Assembly (NCBI GenBank): GCA_030533445.1
Contig: CM060078.1
Coordinates: 27,660,091-27,724,090, forward strand
Direction of reading: 5' to 3'
DNA: 64,000 nt
From: Cyprinodon diabolis
Taxonomy: Eukaryota > Chordata > Actinopteri > Cyprinodontiformes > Cyprinodontidae
A program made the position numbers and the translations under genes. Below, piece by piece: positions 36,256 to 47,415 of this stretch (its first letter is position 1; each line of letters opens with the position of its first letter). The notes below the pieces were generated by a model, which was not told the origin of the DNA, ran no database searches, and saw nothing but the letters and a program-made list of their open reading frames with translations.

Positions 36256-39200
36256 TTATCTGACTGCGTTCTTATTGAGGTCAGCAGCCTCTACATGCAT
36301 CTCCATGTGTTTCTTTAGTTTGGCCTGTGATGGAAATGTTGTCCTGCATTCCTCGCACGTTGGCTTCTCCCTCCTCAGCCCTGAGTGGCTACGCTTGTGA
36401 CGCGCCAGCTCCGACGAGCTCTTAAACCTGAGCTCGCAGGCGTCGCAGGGGTACGGCCTTTCTCCGGTGTGAATCCTGCGGTGCAGCTGGGCCTCGCTGA
36501 GCGTGAGGAAAGACTTCTCGCAGTGTCCACAGGGGAATGGCCTCTCTCCGGTGTGGATGAGGTTGTGTCTGGTCAGAGCGTATGGTTTGGAGAAGCCCTT
36601 TCCGCAGTGGGTGCACAGGTACGGGCGGGCGCCGCTGTGGGAGATGATGTGCTCCTGTTGAGTTTTTTTGCTCTTGAATCTTTTGTCACACTGAGAGCAG
36701 GAGTACGGCCGTTCGTCCAGGTGCGACCTGTGATGTTTGGAGAGCTCTCCCTGCGATAAAAAACCTTTTCCACACTGAGAACAGAGGAACGGTTTCTCTC
36801 CCGTGTGCATGCGTTCGTGTCTGGCCAGCACAGACACCAGGGTGAACCTCTTAGAGCAATGGGAGCACTGGAAAGGTCGCTCTCCTGTGTGGACCCGGAG
36901 GTGCTTAACAAGCATAAATCGAACTGGGAACCGTTTGTTGCACTGGTTACACTGGTAAGGTCTCTCCCCCGTGTGCTTGGATAAATGTCTCTTTACATCA
37001 GACCTGCGGGTGTACGTTTTGTCACAGTGCGGGCATTTGAACTGCCGCTTCACCTGATGCAGCTGCCTGTGCTGGGAGCGGGCGAGCAGCGTGTCAAAGC
37101 CGTCGCCGCACTGCTGGCAAATGTAGCGCCTGGTGGTGATGTGGGACTTCCTGTGCTCCAGCAGCTCGGCGTTGGTGGGGAAGCTTCTGCTGCAGATGGA
37201 GCAGATCTGAGGCAGCTGGCTCTCTTCCGAGTGAGACTTCTTATGGTGGACGGTCAGAGCACGCAGGTTAGCAAAGGAGCCGCCGCACAGCTGACAGCAG
37301 AAGGAAATCGGCACGCCGTGATGCTTGCTCTCGTGCTTCGCCAAATCCCAGGAGTGTTGGAAGGTCCGGTCGCATTGCGAGCAGTGGAACGGTCTCTCCC
37401 CGGTGTGCGCCAGCTGGTGCCTCTTCACATCAGACGTACGGGTGAACGTCTTCCCGCACGTTTCACACGTCAGAGACTTCTGTCTGCTGAGACCCAGAAG
37501 AACGCCATCATCCCCCTCAGAACCAGTCTCTGCGTTTCCTTTAGGGAAAAGCTTGATGGAGGTAAATATCTGATCAGAGCTGGAAGGGGATGGCGTATAT
37601 TTCTCCCCTGTGAAACTTCTGTACACCTCAGTGGGAACGCTCTGCATGTGGAAGTGAGGAGGACTGCAGACATCTGAGGCATGGAACGGACAGAGTGAGC
37701 AGGTGAAGATGATGGACGTCACCTCATCTTACAAAACAAAGAGAAAAAAAACAACACATAAGCCAAACCTGTGGAATAAAGGTCAATAATTTAAAATATT
37801 CTTGCTGGTAAATACAGTTAAATCTGACATTAAATAACAAAAAAAATAAAATCTAATAAATGTTCATTAATTTAGTCGAAAAATTCCTGTTACAATAAAA
37901 ATGATTCTTTTTCACAAAATCATCAGCACCACACTTTATGATTATTTTTAACCTAAATTAGTTTTAAATAGCAATTAGCTCGATATTACAATCAATAGAT
38001 GATTCAGCGTATTCCACATTATCTCCAGAGGTACTGACTACTGTGGAGGACTCTTCCTTACCTTTGTCTGTTCCTTTGACTGCAACCACAGACGGGGCAA
38101 GCGTCATGTCGGAAGTTTTCCTGTTAAAAAAAAAAATCAGAGATCGACCTTTCATACGCTTTTCTGTAATTTGGAAACCAGGTTATTAATTAACTAGCGA
38201 AAAAAAACATGCTTAAATCCAAAGTTAAAAGGCAGTTTTTCCTCTCCTCTGTCGCCATGAGCATGCTTGGTGTGAGGGATTGCCTTTGAGTCAATGAGTC
38301 GATGCAATCAGCAGGTTTTCCTTAAATTGACTGGATGATCTGGTTCAATTGTAAAGGGCCTTGTTGTGAATTGGCGCTATATAAATAAACTGAATTTTAA
38401 GTATAGAAAATTATATAGATTTTCTTAGCAACTTAATGAATATGGTTGGTTTAACAGATCACTAGGCAAAAGGTAACATAATATTCCACATAACACAAAC
38501 ATAAAGCTGGCATATGGCCGCCAACACTATAATAACCATTATGAGTGACTTAGAGGCGTCAGCAGGGAACACCATCTGTCCCCGGCTGTCAGCGGGAGAA
38601 GAGAAAAGAGCCCCATTGCAGTGTTGATTAATGCTTCCTTAAATACATAATCCTGCTTATTAATATTACAGGGTTTATGCATGAATGGGTAACTAATTTC
38701 ATCCTTTTTAATGCTCTTAGAAGCCATCAAGAAGTGCCCACGACCCTCATATATACATATAAAACACTGAAAAACCCTTATCTTTACCATCGACAGGCTG
38801 CAGCCTCCCAAATTTCTCAAAAAAAAATTCCTTTTTTCCGCCTCGAGCTTCTTTTCCAAACATACAGCTTTACAATAAACCGGAAGCAGTTCCGCGCAAA
38901 CATCCAGAACCAGTTATATCTGATATAATATATCTGACCAAATTGTTTTTTGTTTTAAATAAAGCAATTTAAATGACAGGATAATCACATTTATTTAATT
39001 TTAATGCCAATTAAGGCCTTCATTTAAAAAAAAATTAAGACTTTTAATGATTTTTAATGACCTGCTGAAACCCTGTATTAAACATGTAGAGCTACAACAT
39101 TAGATATACGTTTTCTGCACTTTTCAGTATGTCACTCTGTCCTCCTGCTAACCTCTTAACGTCATCCATCTTCTGCCAGCCTGGGTAACTCTTCGTCATT

Positions 39201-42200
39201 AAACATGTGGCTGTTTGAAGGTCAGGCTCCTGCGATGCAGAGGCTCCAGTGAAGCAATTTGTCATTTCTCCCTCATCGACAGGCTTGCTGCTGTTCTGCA
39301 GATCCGCACAAGGTTCAACGTGAGCCTCTGAAGCTTTGGGCTGGAAATCACGCAGCATCTCTGCATCCTCTTCTTCTCTTCTCTCGGTTTGATCTCCTGT
39401 TTCCTGATAATCATTTGATCCATTCCCCAAACCAGTCTCATTTCCCATGTTCTCACTTCTCAGTGCAAATGTTTTGGTTAAAGTTTCCAAAGCTTTAGCG
39501 ATGCCGCCGGCTTTACCCGTCTCCTCTTCCCTAAACCTGAGGACCTCCTCTTCATCACCCCCACCGGTGGTATCTGCACTCAGAGCAACTATTTCTTCTT
39601 CGTAACACTCCGTCTGAAGTTGAATCTCTGCCGATTCGGCCTCCAAATCAGACGACCTGGCTTCCACTTCAGTGTAATAGGCCACAACGTTGCATTCTCC
39701 TGCCTCAGCCAGAGTAAAACGGCTAAGTGTGTTCGAGCAGCTGTGAACAGACTGCTGTCCAGCTGATAGGTTTGTCTTTTGCGAGGGAGGAACTGACAAA
39801 GCTGAGAGGATACAGCTACCCATGGTAGAAGATGGCCCATCTGTGAAAAAACAAAACTATTTTATTGAAAAAGAACTTCCAAATGAGATGTTTCATATGA
39901 ACTTACACGTCGTTTTCAGTAATCCTGAGCTTTTGTAGTGCTTGAAGATGGAGCTCAGCTCCTCGGATGATGATTGGACGCAATCCTCCAAAGGAGAAGG
40001 AGCGGAGATGAACCAGGCGGTCGTCTGCAGGAAGAGCATATCTATCAACCTTCTAGAGGAAAAATTTAGCCCTCCTTTTAGCCATGTTGAAGATTTTTCT
40101 ACTTTCATCTTCATAAAGGAAAACTATAATACAGGGTTCCTACAGCATAAGACAAGTTAAATTTAAGATTTTTTAACTTTTTAATGCCACTTGAAATAAA
40201 AATTTAAGACCAAATTTACAAGAAACACAAGAAAAAAACCCGCTTGCGACAACTTAACCCAAAGGTTTATTTTGACATAAATCACTGCACTAATGTTTCA
40301 AATTTTGAAAAACATACAGGAAGAAAGCTAAAAACACACAAATGACATATATTTCAATAATTATTGAACTGAATTCACAAACTTTGTTTTAGCAGGGAAC
40401 AAAACTAATCAGTTTTAAAGCCACAACATAACCAGTGCTAAGTCTTTTTTGCAGCTATTTTTCTTTGTATGGTTTTCTTAGTATGTTTGATTTGGTGATA
40501 AGTGGAGGCGTTGCAGAGACAAGGGTGGAACTAAACTGAGAAATATCGGCTGTTTCTTGGTAACTCCATTTTGACGATTTGTGTTTCGTGCTTCGCATGT
40601 GACTCCCCTGCCTTAATTCCCATCGTTCTGAGCTTGAATCGCTTCTTGCACAAAATACACTGAGCCTCATGTATGTTCCTTGGTATTGGTCATGGAGAAA
40701 ACTCTTGGCTGAATAGACAATTTTGGTTACATTTACACTTGCTCATATTTTCCAGACAAAAGCAAATGGCGCATCTCCCAAATGTCCCGGCCGCAACAAC
40801 GCTTTTATTGGTTCCGCTATCGGGACGGAACCAATAATGGCGAGCCGTTTCTTTTTAAAAAAAATAAAAAAATAATTGTCACTTTTAATGTTTTATTTAG
40901 ATTACAAAAATAAATCGTAATAACAATAATCCTATTTATAATGTTTTAAAAATTAAGACCTACGAAAGACTGATTTAAGACATTTTAATACCAATTAAGG
41001 CCTTAGTTTTATTTTGAGAATTCAATGCCTTTTAAGACTTTTTAAGGACCCGCAGGAACCCTGTGATAGTAACCTGAACATATTATCTCCATAATTATCA
41101 GCAGGAAGCCGATCAGAGCTGACAAAAATACAAAAAAAGCCTTAAAGAAAGCCTGTTTCAGCTTTTAGGATAACACCAGTGTTGGGCACGTTACTTTGAA
41201 AAAGTAATTAGTTATAGTTACTAGTTACTTCTCCCAAAAAGTAACTGAGTTACTGAGTTACTCCACAATAAAAGTAAATAGTTACTAGTAAAAGTAACTA
41301 TTGCGTTACTTTTGCGTTTCTCGCCCCCTTAACCCTCACCACCCAGCTCCCACCTTCTCGCTGTGTGTTTCCAAAGCCAGCCTAATAGAGCGGATGACAA
41401 AGACAAGAACCTGCAGAGAGTTTAGCATTTATTGCAACTCAACGTAAATGACATCAGGGGGGAACGCCATGTGAAGTTTTTTAACAGGGCATTCAGATCT
41501 GGTGAAATTAATAACTGGGGATGTCTAATTCTGAAATCCTGTGTGATTGGGTTCTTATAGATATTGCAACATCTATCTATACATCTATCTATCTAGATCT
41601 ATACTCTGCGTGTAACATAAAATATGGATCTCCATCCCTGCCACAAAGGCCATCAAATAATGTTTAAAATAAAAAATACAGTAGGTTGAAAAGGCAGAGT
41701 ATCCATCCATCCATCCAGATTTCTCCCTTTCATTTGATCGTTCACGCTCTCCATAGTTCTCCTGTGGCGCGAGCACAGGGCGACTGTTGCGCGCCTTTAG
41801 CGATTATGCGCGTTTCCTGTCGCCTGCGCTGTGCGGAGATGCAGAGGAAACCGTTATGTGGTGGGGAAACGCAGCTCGACGTAACACCGGTATTTCCATC
41901 AGGAAAACGCTGTTTTGCTGCTGGAGTCATCCTCACTCTCCCTCTCTCTGTGTGTGCTGTACATTAACACCCGCCAGCGGAAACACCCACCTACCCACTG
42001 ACAGACGGAATCTCACTATACATCAGCCATTCTCATCCTCCCCTCTCTCATGACAAGGCGCGCACCTCTGGATGACCTAAAAAATAATCTTTAATATCTC
42101 TTAAACAAAAGTAGCACAATCTTTTTTTTCTGCACAAATCTGCACTAACGTTGCACTAACCATTCAGTCTATTTGCAGAGTTTTTTGACATGGGTGGAGT

Positions 42201-44371
42201 GTCAGCTTCACGAAGCTGCGCACGAGTCCTATCATGAAAAAAGGTTCATTGTGCGACCTGAGTAACGCGCAGTAACGGGGTGTCTGGAATGGTAACTGCG
42301 TTATAGTTACAGTCAAAGTAATTAGATTACTCGTTACTAAAACAAGGAAACGGCGTTAGTAACGCCGTTACTTTCAACGCTGTTAGTCCCATCACTGGAT
42401 AACACTAAAATCCTTAACTAAGGAAAAGTGAAACATCCTTCCATTAAGGTTTGAAGCTTTAATGCAGAGGTCACAGATCAGCAGACAATGGGCTGCTGTC
42501 AGTCTGGGTTGCTGCTGCTGCTACTTTTAGACACAGCAGGCAAACCTGTGGCAAGCCGGGCGATGGGAAAGAAGGAGAAGATGATGAGAAAAAGAGAGCA
42601 GAGAAAATGTGGCCTGCTGGAAGAACTGCTGTGAACTGGTGAAAGAAAACTGAAGTGGCGTGCTCCAAGATGACCCTGCATATTTTGAGTATGTTTGGAT
42701 CAACCTACGCGCTTTAGAATGGCTTTGTCGCCAATCAAGCCCAGTTTAAATCCTTGCAGGGCAGCATAAAGCCCACTTCTCTTATTAAGCCAGAAAAAAG
42801 GAAAAAACAAAACAAACGGTCAGTTCAGGTGTTTTCTAAGATATGGGAATCAGGAAATTGTCTGAAAGATTGTTGTTCTCTACTTCAAAAACACTTTAGA
42901 TTTTAAAATAGAAAAATTTTCTATTTCTTTAAATAACTTTTACTTAAAAATTCAATGTATAACATTGATGCATAAAAACCTAATTTTATTCCAGTGTTAA
43001 ATTATTTTCAAAGTAAAAATGTCTCCGGACCTTTCCTGGTTGAGGATTTTCTTGCCTTAATGTGAAAAAATGGGAAAAACTTTAAGAGGTATGAATATAT
43101 TTATAAATACATTGTACCTGTTTCAGGTCTGGTATTGGAAGCAGCTTTTCCAGCTTCAAGAGGAGCTCCCACAACAACACTTGTAGTGCTGCATCGTACT
43201 GCTGGCCGTATTCGGCAGGGAAAACCTCCTGTTATAGACAATGAATCATCATTTTAATCATTTCCTTGAATCAAAGCAGATAAATGGTGAATTTAAGTTA
43301 TTCTCACCTGAAAAAAATAGGCCCTCTCTGCTGGATCTTTGAGCAAACTCTGAACCAGTGCAATAAACGTTGCTTCGGTTGTTTTCACCTCTGCATCTAC
43401 GCCCTGCTGCAGAAATCGTATCATTAACTGAGTATTATTTAAATAGTTATTTTCCTCCTAACTTTACTTACATATATGGTGGTACAATTGACTGGGAGTC
43501 TGTCCAAGTAACTCTGGATTCCCTGAGTATCCACTTCTCCAACAGCACTGCCTTTACATAGCTCCAAAATCAACTAAAAATACCAATAAAAAGTGTTACC
43601 AACAGCATGACCAATAAAACCCATTTAATCATGAATCAAGCTGAGGCTGACCCTGGCCCTCAGGCCGAGCACGAGCTGTGCTCTCTGTCGCTGCTGGATC
43701 AGGCCGGGTACTGCCTCTGTCACCATGCAGACAAACTCCTGCAGTTTCCAGTAGTTTTTCACATCCTTCTGCTTCACCACATGCCACATGGCAGCAGACA
43801 GAAGCTGCAAAGGTGGAACCAGGAGGCGAAGGGATGACAAAAGCAGGCTTGGGTCTAAAAACAGAGCGGTGTATTGGGAAGAAACGGTCAGTAGGGGGCA
43901 GCATTAGGTTGCTTACTCAGAAGTTTGTAGACCGTTTCGCTTGCAGAAATTTCATTTCCATTTCCTAACTCCGAATTAATTACAAGACACATAAATAGCA
44001 ATGTGCTTTAGTTATACACAGCTTTATTTCATTTATAATCAAATCGAGATATGGTAATGCATTATTTTCATGGTTATGAACTGGAATAATTGCTGGACAT
44101 ATCTCCTTAAACTGCACAGACTAATATATTTAGAGATCCATTTTTAAAAATTAAAGTTCAGTATTGAACAATGTAGATATGACTAAATTAATAACACAAT
44201 AAAAACATATGTGCTTTACGGTAGATATTAAAAAAATATCACGGTTCCGTTAAATAGACGGGCCCCAAGTATTAGCTTAGTAACTGAAACGTCGTCAGCG
44301 TTCATTTTCAGCAAACGGACATCATTCGTCTACATACCTATTATTTTTTGTTTTGATCTTAGAGCCTCCAT
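36256..44371 (-). CDS. TIN2 (TINF2) N-terminal-like domain fused to 14 C2H2 zinc fingers
   Basis: Nine coding exons in transcript order: 44371-44338, 43854-43652, 43573-43472, 43403-43308, 43228-43118, 40024-39907, 39840-39153, 38120-38062, 37727-36256. They total 2883 nt (960 aa) and every junction keeps phase. Residues 1-182 form a helical domain (SAAMWHVVKQKDVKNYWKLQ, AVPGLIQQRQRAQLVLGLRA) resembling the TRFH-like N-terminus of the shelterin protein TIN2, including its W..V start and the VPGL..RQR..L.LGL(R/K)A block. Residues 183-470 are acidic and Ser/Thr-rich, likely disordered. The last exon (471-960) has 14 C2H2 fingers, most with TGE(R/K)P linkers, so sequence-specific DNA binding is expected. 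No FxLxP TRF1-binding motif was seen. The start has a strong context (A at -3, G at +4) with a short overlapping upstream frame. Whether it works at telomeres or as an ordinary transcription factor cannot be told from sequence. Confidence 0.88.
38228..38398 (+). repeat. Dispersed retroelement 3'-end repeat, copy 3
   Basis: Contains tcctctgtcgccatgagcat and gcgctatataaataaactga, shared with 9692-10020 and 32480-32775. It lies in intron 8 of the zinc-finger gene, opposite in orientation to it. Confidence 0.6.
38661..39077. mobile_element. Probable small hAT-like element with ACAGGGTTT ends
   Basis: Inverted ends acagggttt (near 38669) and aaaccctgt (ending near 39077), with atttttaatgacctgctg-type subterminal sequence shared with the larger element at 40132-41063. 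The target duplication is not clear. It sits in intron 8 of the zinc-finger gene. Confidence 0.45.
40132..41063 (-). mobile_element. hAT-like element with remnant of a BED-type zinc finger
   Basis: The ends are inverted (CAGGGTTCCTACAG at the left, CGCAGGAACCCTG at the right). A minus-strand segment (about 40675-40590) translates to AQCILCKKRFKLRTMGIKA followed by SHAKH, a C2-H2 pattern like the BED finger of hAT transposases. The rest of the transposase is missing and a stop precedes the finger. The 8-bp flanks agree at only five positions. It lies in intron 5 of the zinc-finger gene. Confidence 0.65.
41177..42397. mobile_element. hAT-like non-autonomous element, 1221 bp, with perfect 8-bp target duplication
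   Basis: Flanked by gataacac at 41169-41176 and 42398-42405. Termini CAGTG/CACTG are typical of hAT. Subterminal blocks are rich in GTTACT/AGTAAC repeats. The middle (about 41760-42060) is GC- and CpG-rich, unlike the flanks, and a (ATCT)n microsatellite lies at 41570-41600. No transposase was found. A fragment of the left end recurs at 59778-59817. It lies in intron 5 of the zinc-finger gene. Confidence 0.85.
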
Positions 44372-44379
44372 TTGTGCAT
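44359..44379 (-). promoter_or_regulatory. Short upstream open reading frame overlapping the zinc-finger gene start
   Basis: An ATG at 44379-44377, 8 nt before the main ATG and in another frame, reads six codons to TAA ending at 44359, so it overlaps the true start. If it is in the mRNA it could limit initiation at 44371. Confidence 0.4.
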
Positions 44380-45640
44380 ATGTCAAAAACCGAAACTGAA
44401 TGGTTTATGGGTTTATTTAAGGCATTAAAATGCGTTATCCGAGCGCAAGCATCGCTTTCTGAACTCTCTTCCTGTATTTCCACCTTTTCAAAGTAAAAGC
44501 ATGATCAATATAAAGCCATTTACTGTTTGCGCATGATCAACATGGAAAAAAAGACTAATTAACAAGAGATTATAGTTTATACTTCTAGACAGATGTATAA
44601 ATCTTTTTTTTTTTTGCTTTTTGTTTTGTGGGAGAATTGATATATAGCGTCCCGATCCACACTCCATTCCAGTAGATGGCGGTAATGCACATCAATACGT
44701 TGCTTGCCAAACGCCATAAGAAAGGAAGAAGACCACTTTATTTACACAATTCAAACATGTAAACAATTGACATAAAACAAGTATCAGTTAAAAATCACTA
44801 TTAAAATCAAAACAAGTGTCAGTAAAAATCATTACATTAAGAGCTTGTTAAAATGGAGTTCTCCATCATCTATCTGACACAGTACATAAAATGTTTTTAA
44901 AACCCCACAACTGAATAAAATCCTCCATGTTCTGTGTGGCTCTGTGGAAGAAGAAGAAGATGTATAAAGCGAAAACTTTATACTAAACTTCTCCTTTATA
45001 TTGAATTTTCCTTTTTAAAGAACAAAAATGTGTTTGATGTATCAGAGACAATTGTGAGCCTAACAAAAAGGAACACAGTCTCATTTTCTTAGGTTTTTAT
45101 TTACCGTAATAGAACCTCTACATATCTAAAACATACAGATATGGTTCAAATGTGCTGTACAACTTTTTGAAGCTTTTTGGTGTTTTCCTAAAAATGTTGG
45201 CAGAGGAAAAACAGATAAAATACATACATAGTCAATACATCAGAAATAGATTAAAACACAAGCTTAATATTCTGGCTTTCTGAAACAAACAAAAGAAAAA
45301 GGTCAGCCAAGGCAGAGAAATTGCTAAAAACCAAAAGACAAATAATTTGTCCTTCCAAACAACTAACTTGTAACTAAGAGAGCCAGATAATGTGAGGCAA
45401 CAAACTGGAGAGGTCTGATTTGATTTGATTTTCTTTGTCAAATATTTTGGGATGACATGTACTGCAAAATGGTGCTATATTAATAAACTTATCTAAATTA
45501 CTTGGTAATAGAGTAATGCACTTAGGTCCAGATAAGTAAATATAATTTATTGACATAAAATGTATCTATACTAATTCGCTTATTTCTATTAAATGTCATC
45601 AAAAAGGGACTTTAGAGGGATCAATAACAATTACAATTCT
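44380..45640. other. Upstream region of the zinc-finger gene
   Basis: The promoter should lie in the first few hundred bases; no specific site is clear. Around 44670-44735, tagatggcggtaatgcacat and ccaaacgccataagaaagga form a motif pair I have seen in many fish intergenic regions. The rest is AT-rich. Confidence 0.4.
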
Positions 45641-45642
45641 TT

Positions 45643-45954
45643 TTGGGGAAAGGGGAAGGTAAATCACTTAAGAGTAAAGAAATAGAAAAATGGCAAAAGA
45701 GATGGAACAAAGATAAGAAAGGAAGAGGATTATATAAGGTTCAAAAATCAATATTAAATAGAATCATTAATGAGAGAAAAGGAAGGGAAGAAGTGATAAT
45801 GATCAAATTAACAGTGGGTCATACCTATTTAAATGTCAATTTATATTTAATAGGGAGGAAAAATAATGATAAATGGGAAGGATGTGGAGAAAGAGAAAAT
45901 GTAGAACATGTATTGATGAACTGGAAAACTTATGCACATGAAAGGGAGAAATAG
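45643..45954 (+). mobile_element. Non-LTR retrotransposon C-terminal fragment
   Basis: A 103-codon frame contains KWQKRWNKDKKGRGLYKVQK and, near its end, CGERENVEHVLMNW. This pattern (a Cys/His-type ending C..C/E..ENVEHVL) is common in the C-termini of fish LINE polyproteins. No catalytic domain remains. Confidence 0.55.
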
Positions 45955-46089
45955 AGAAGGATGGTTGGAAGGACAGGCAAAGCAAGGAGTCTTAAAGGAA
46001 TATTGGGACATAAAGGAAATATAAAGGATATTCACCAATTTAAGGAAAGCATTATTTATTTATCTACAGAATACAAAACTAAAAAAATA

Positions 46090-46950
46090 GAATTTGATGT
46101 AAAGTAATGTTGCTACACTCAAGAACATACATGAACAATATAGAACATTAATAATTACAAACATATACAACAACAAAGGGCTTTACAGAACAACTATTAT
46201 TTTAAAATGTCAAAATCAAATAAAATCTATGCTGGAGGGTTATAATTCTTTAAGGGCAGTTATAATTTGCATGGCTTTAGCATTTGAAATACATTTCAAG
46301 GATTCTATATAGATATGAACAGAAGATAATAAAATCTGGAAATCAGTTTTTTGTTGAAAATATTTGGAGGTGTGAATATGATATTTACCATAAATAATAA
46401 AAAATATTTATAACATATAAAAATTCTGTTTTGACAATTTAAAATTTCTCCATCCCAAACAAAACATCCTTATCTGTTAATGTGTTCAGATTTTTTTGAT
46501 GAAAAAAAAATTGACATATCTCTCCAGAATATTCTGGTATAATTACAATCCCAAAAAAGACGAATAAGCTTTTCTTCATCATTTTTTACAAAAAGTACAC
46601 ATTGGGTCCAAATCCCATTTATATCTTTTTATCAAAAATGCTTTACCAGGATAAACATTATGAATAATTTTATAAGAAATTTCTCTTACTTTATTAAGTA
46701 TTTTTTTCGGAGCAACTAAGTCAACTTCCAATTTATATTTTCAAAAGTGTTGGACAAATTAAATATACCAGCTGGTGAAAAAAAACAACATCTCGTAATT
46801 GAATATTTCTTAACCATTTCTTGGTTGTTTTCTTACTTATAAAACGCAAGAGGAATCTTTTATATATATATATATAACTTTATTTGGAACAGTAACAAAC
46901 TCATCATAAAGTCAATCATACCTCCTAACACTTTTCTTAATATTTTTTTT
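46090..46950 (-). mobile_element. Decayed L1/Tx1-like LINE 3' part
   Basis: The minus strand near 46700-46580 translates to LNKVREISYKIIHNVYPGK and RYKWDLDPMCTFCKK, matching in order the KEVNFKIIHQIYP and DDSCTFCKA blocks of the LINE at 55052-57310. Frames are broken elsewhere. A (TA)n run lies at 46860-46876. Confidence 0.6.
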
Positions 46951-47415
46951 CTTTTCTTTCAAGTTGCGATGTAAACAGATGTTTAGTTTATGCAATGCAC
47001 TTCAGAAAGAGAGAAAAAAAACGAAATCCAAAGATATCTATAATTACATATGTCGAATATAACAGAATTATAATGAAAGATAAATGAATAAATAAAAATA
47101 AAAAATATAAATACAAAACACACGCACACAAAAAAAGAAAACAAAAAGCCAAGTAAGCATTATTCTTTAATCTGTATCGAGGGAGGGCTGCAATAAATTA
47201 GAAAGGTGATATGACAAACTTTTTGCTTTTGGTTTCTGAATTTTGTCCAAGGAGACAAGAGGAACCTAATTTACTTCAAAATAAAACAACTTCCTGTGGC
47301 GTCATGACGCAGAGGTCACGCAAGTTGGAGTCACATGAGTGGTTCCTAGCTTTCAATGTAATCTCCGATTCGTTTCACATCCTATTTTTTTTATTTACTG
47401 TCTTAAAACCCCAGC

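Noticed and set aside
36985..37677. 230-codon + strand frame
   Set aside because: Antisense shadow of the zinc-finger exon; the repeated finger codons keep the opposite strand open.
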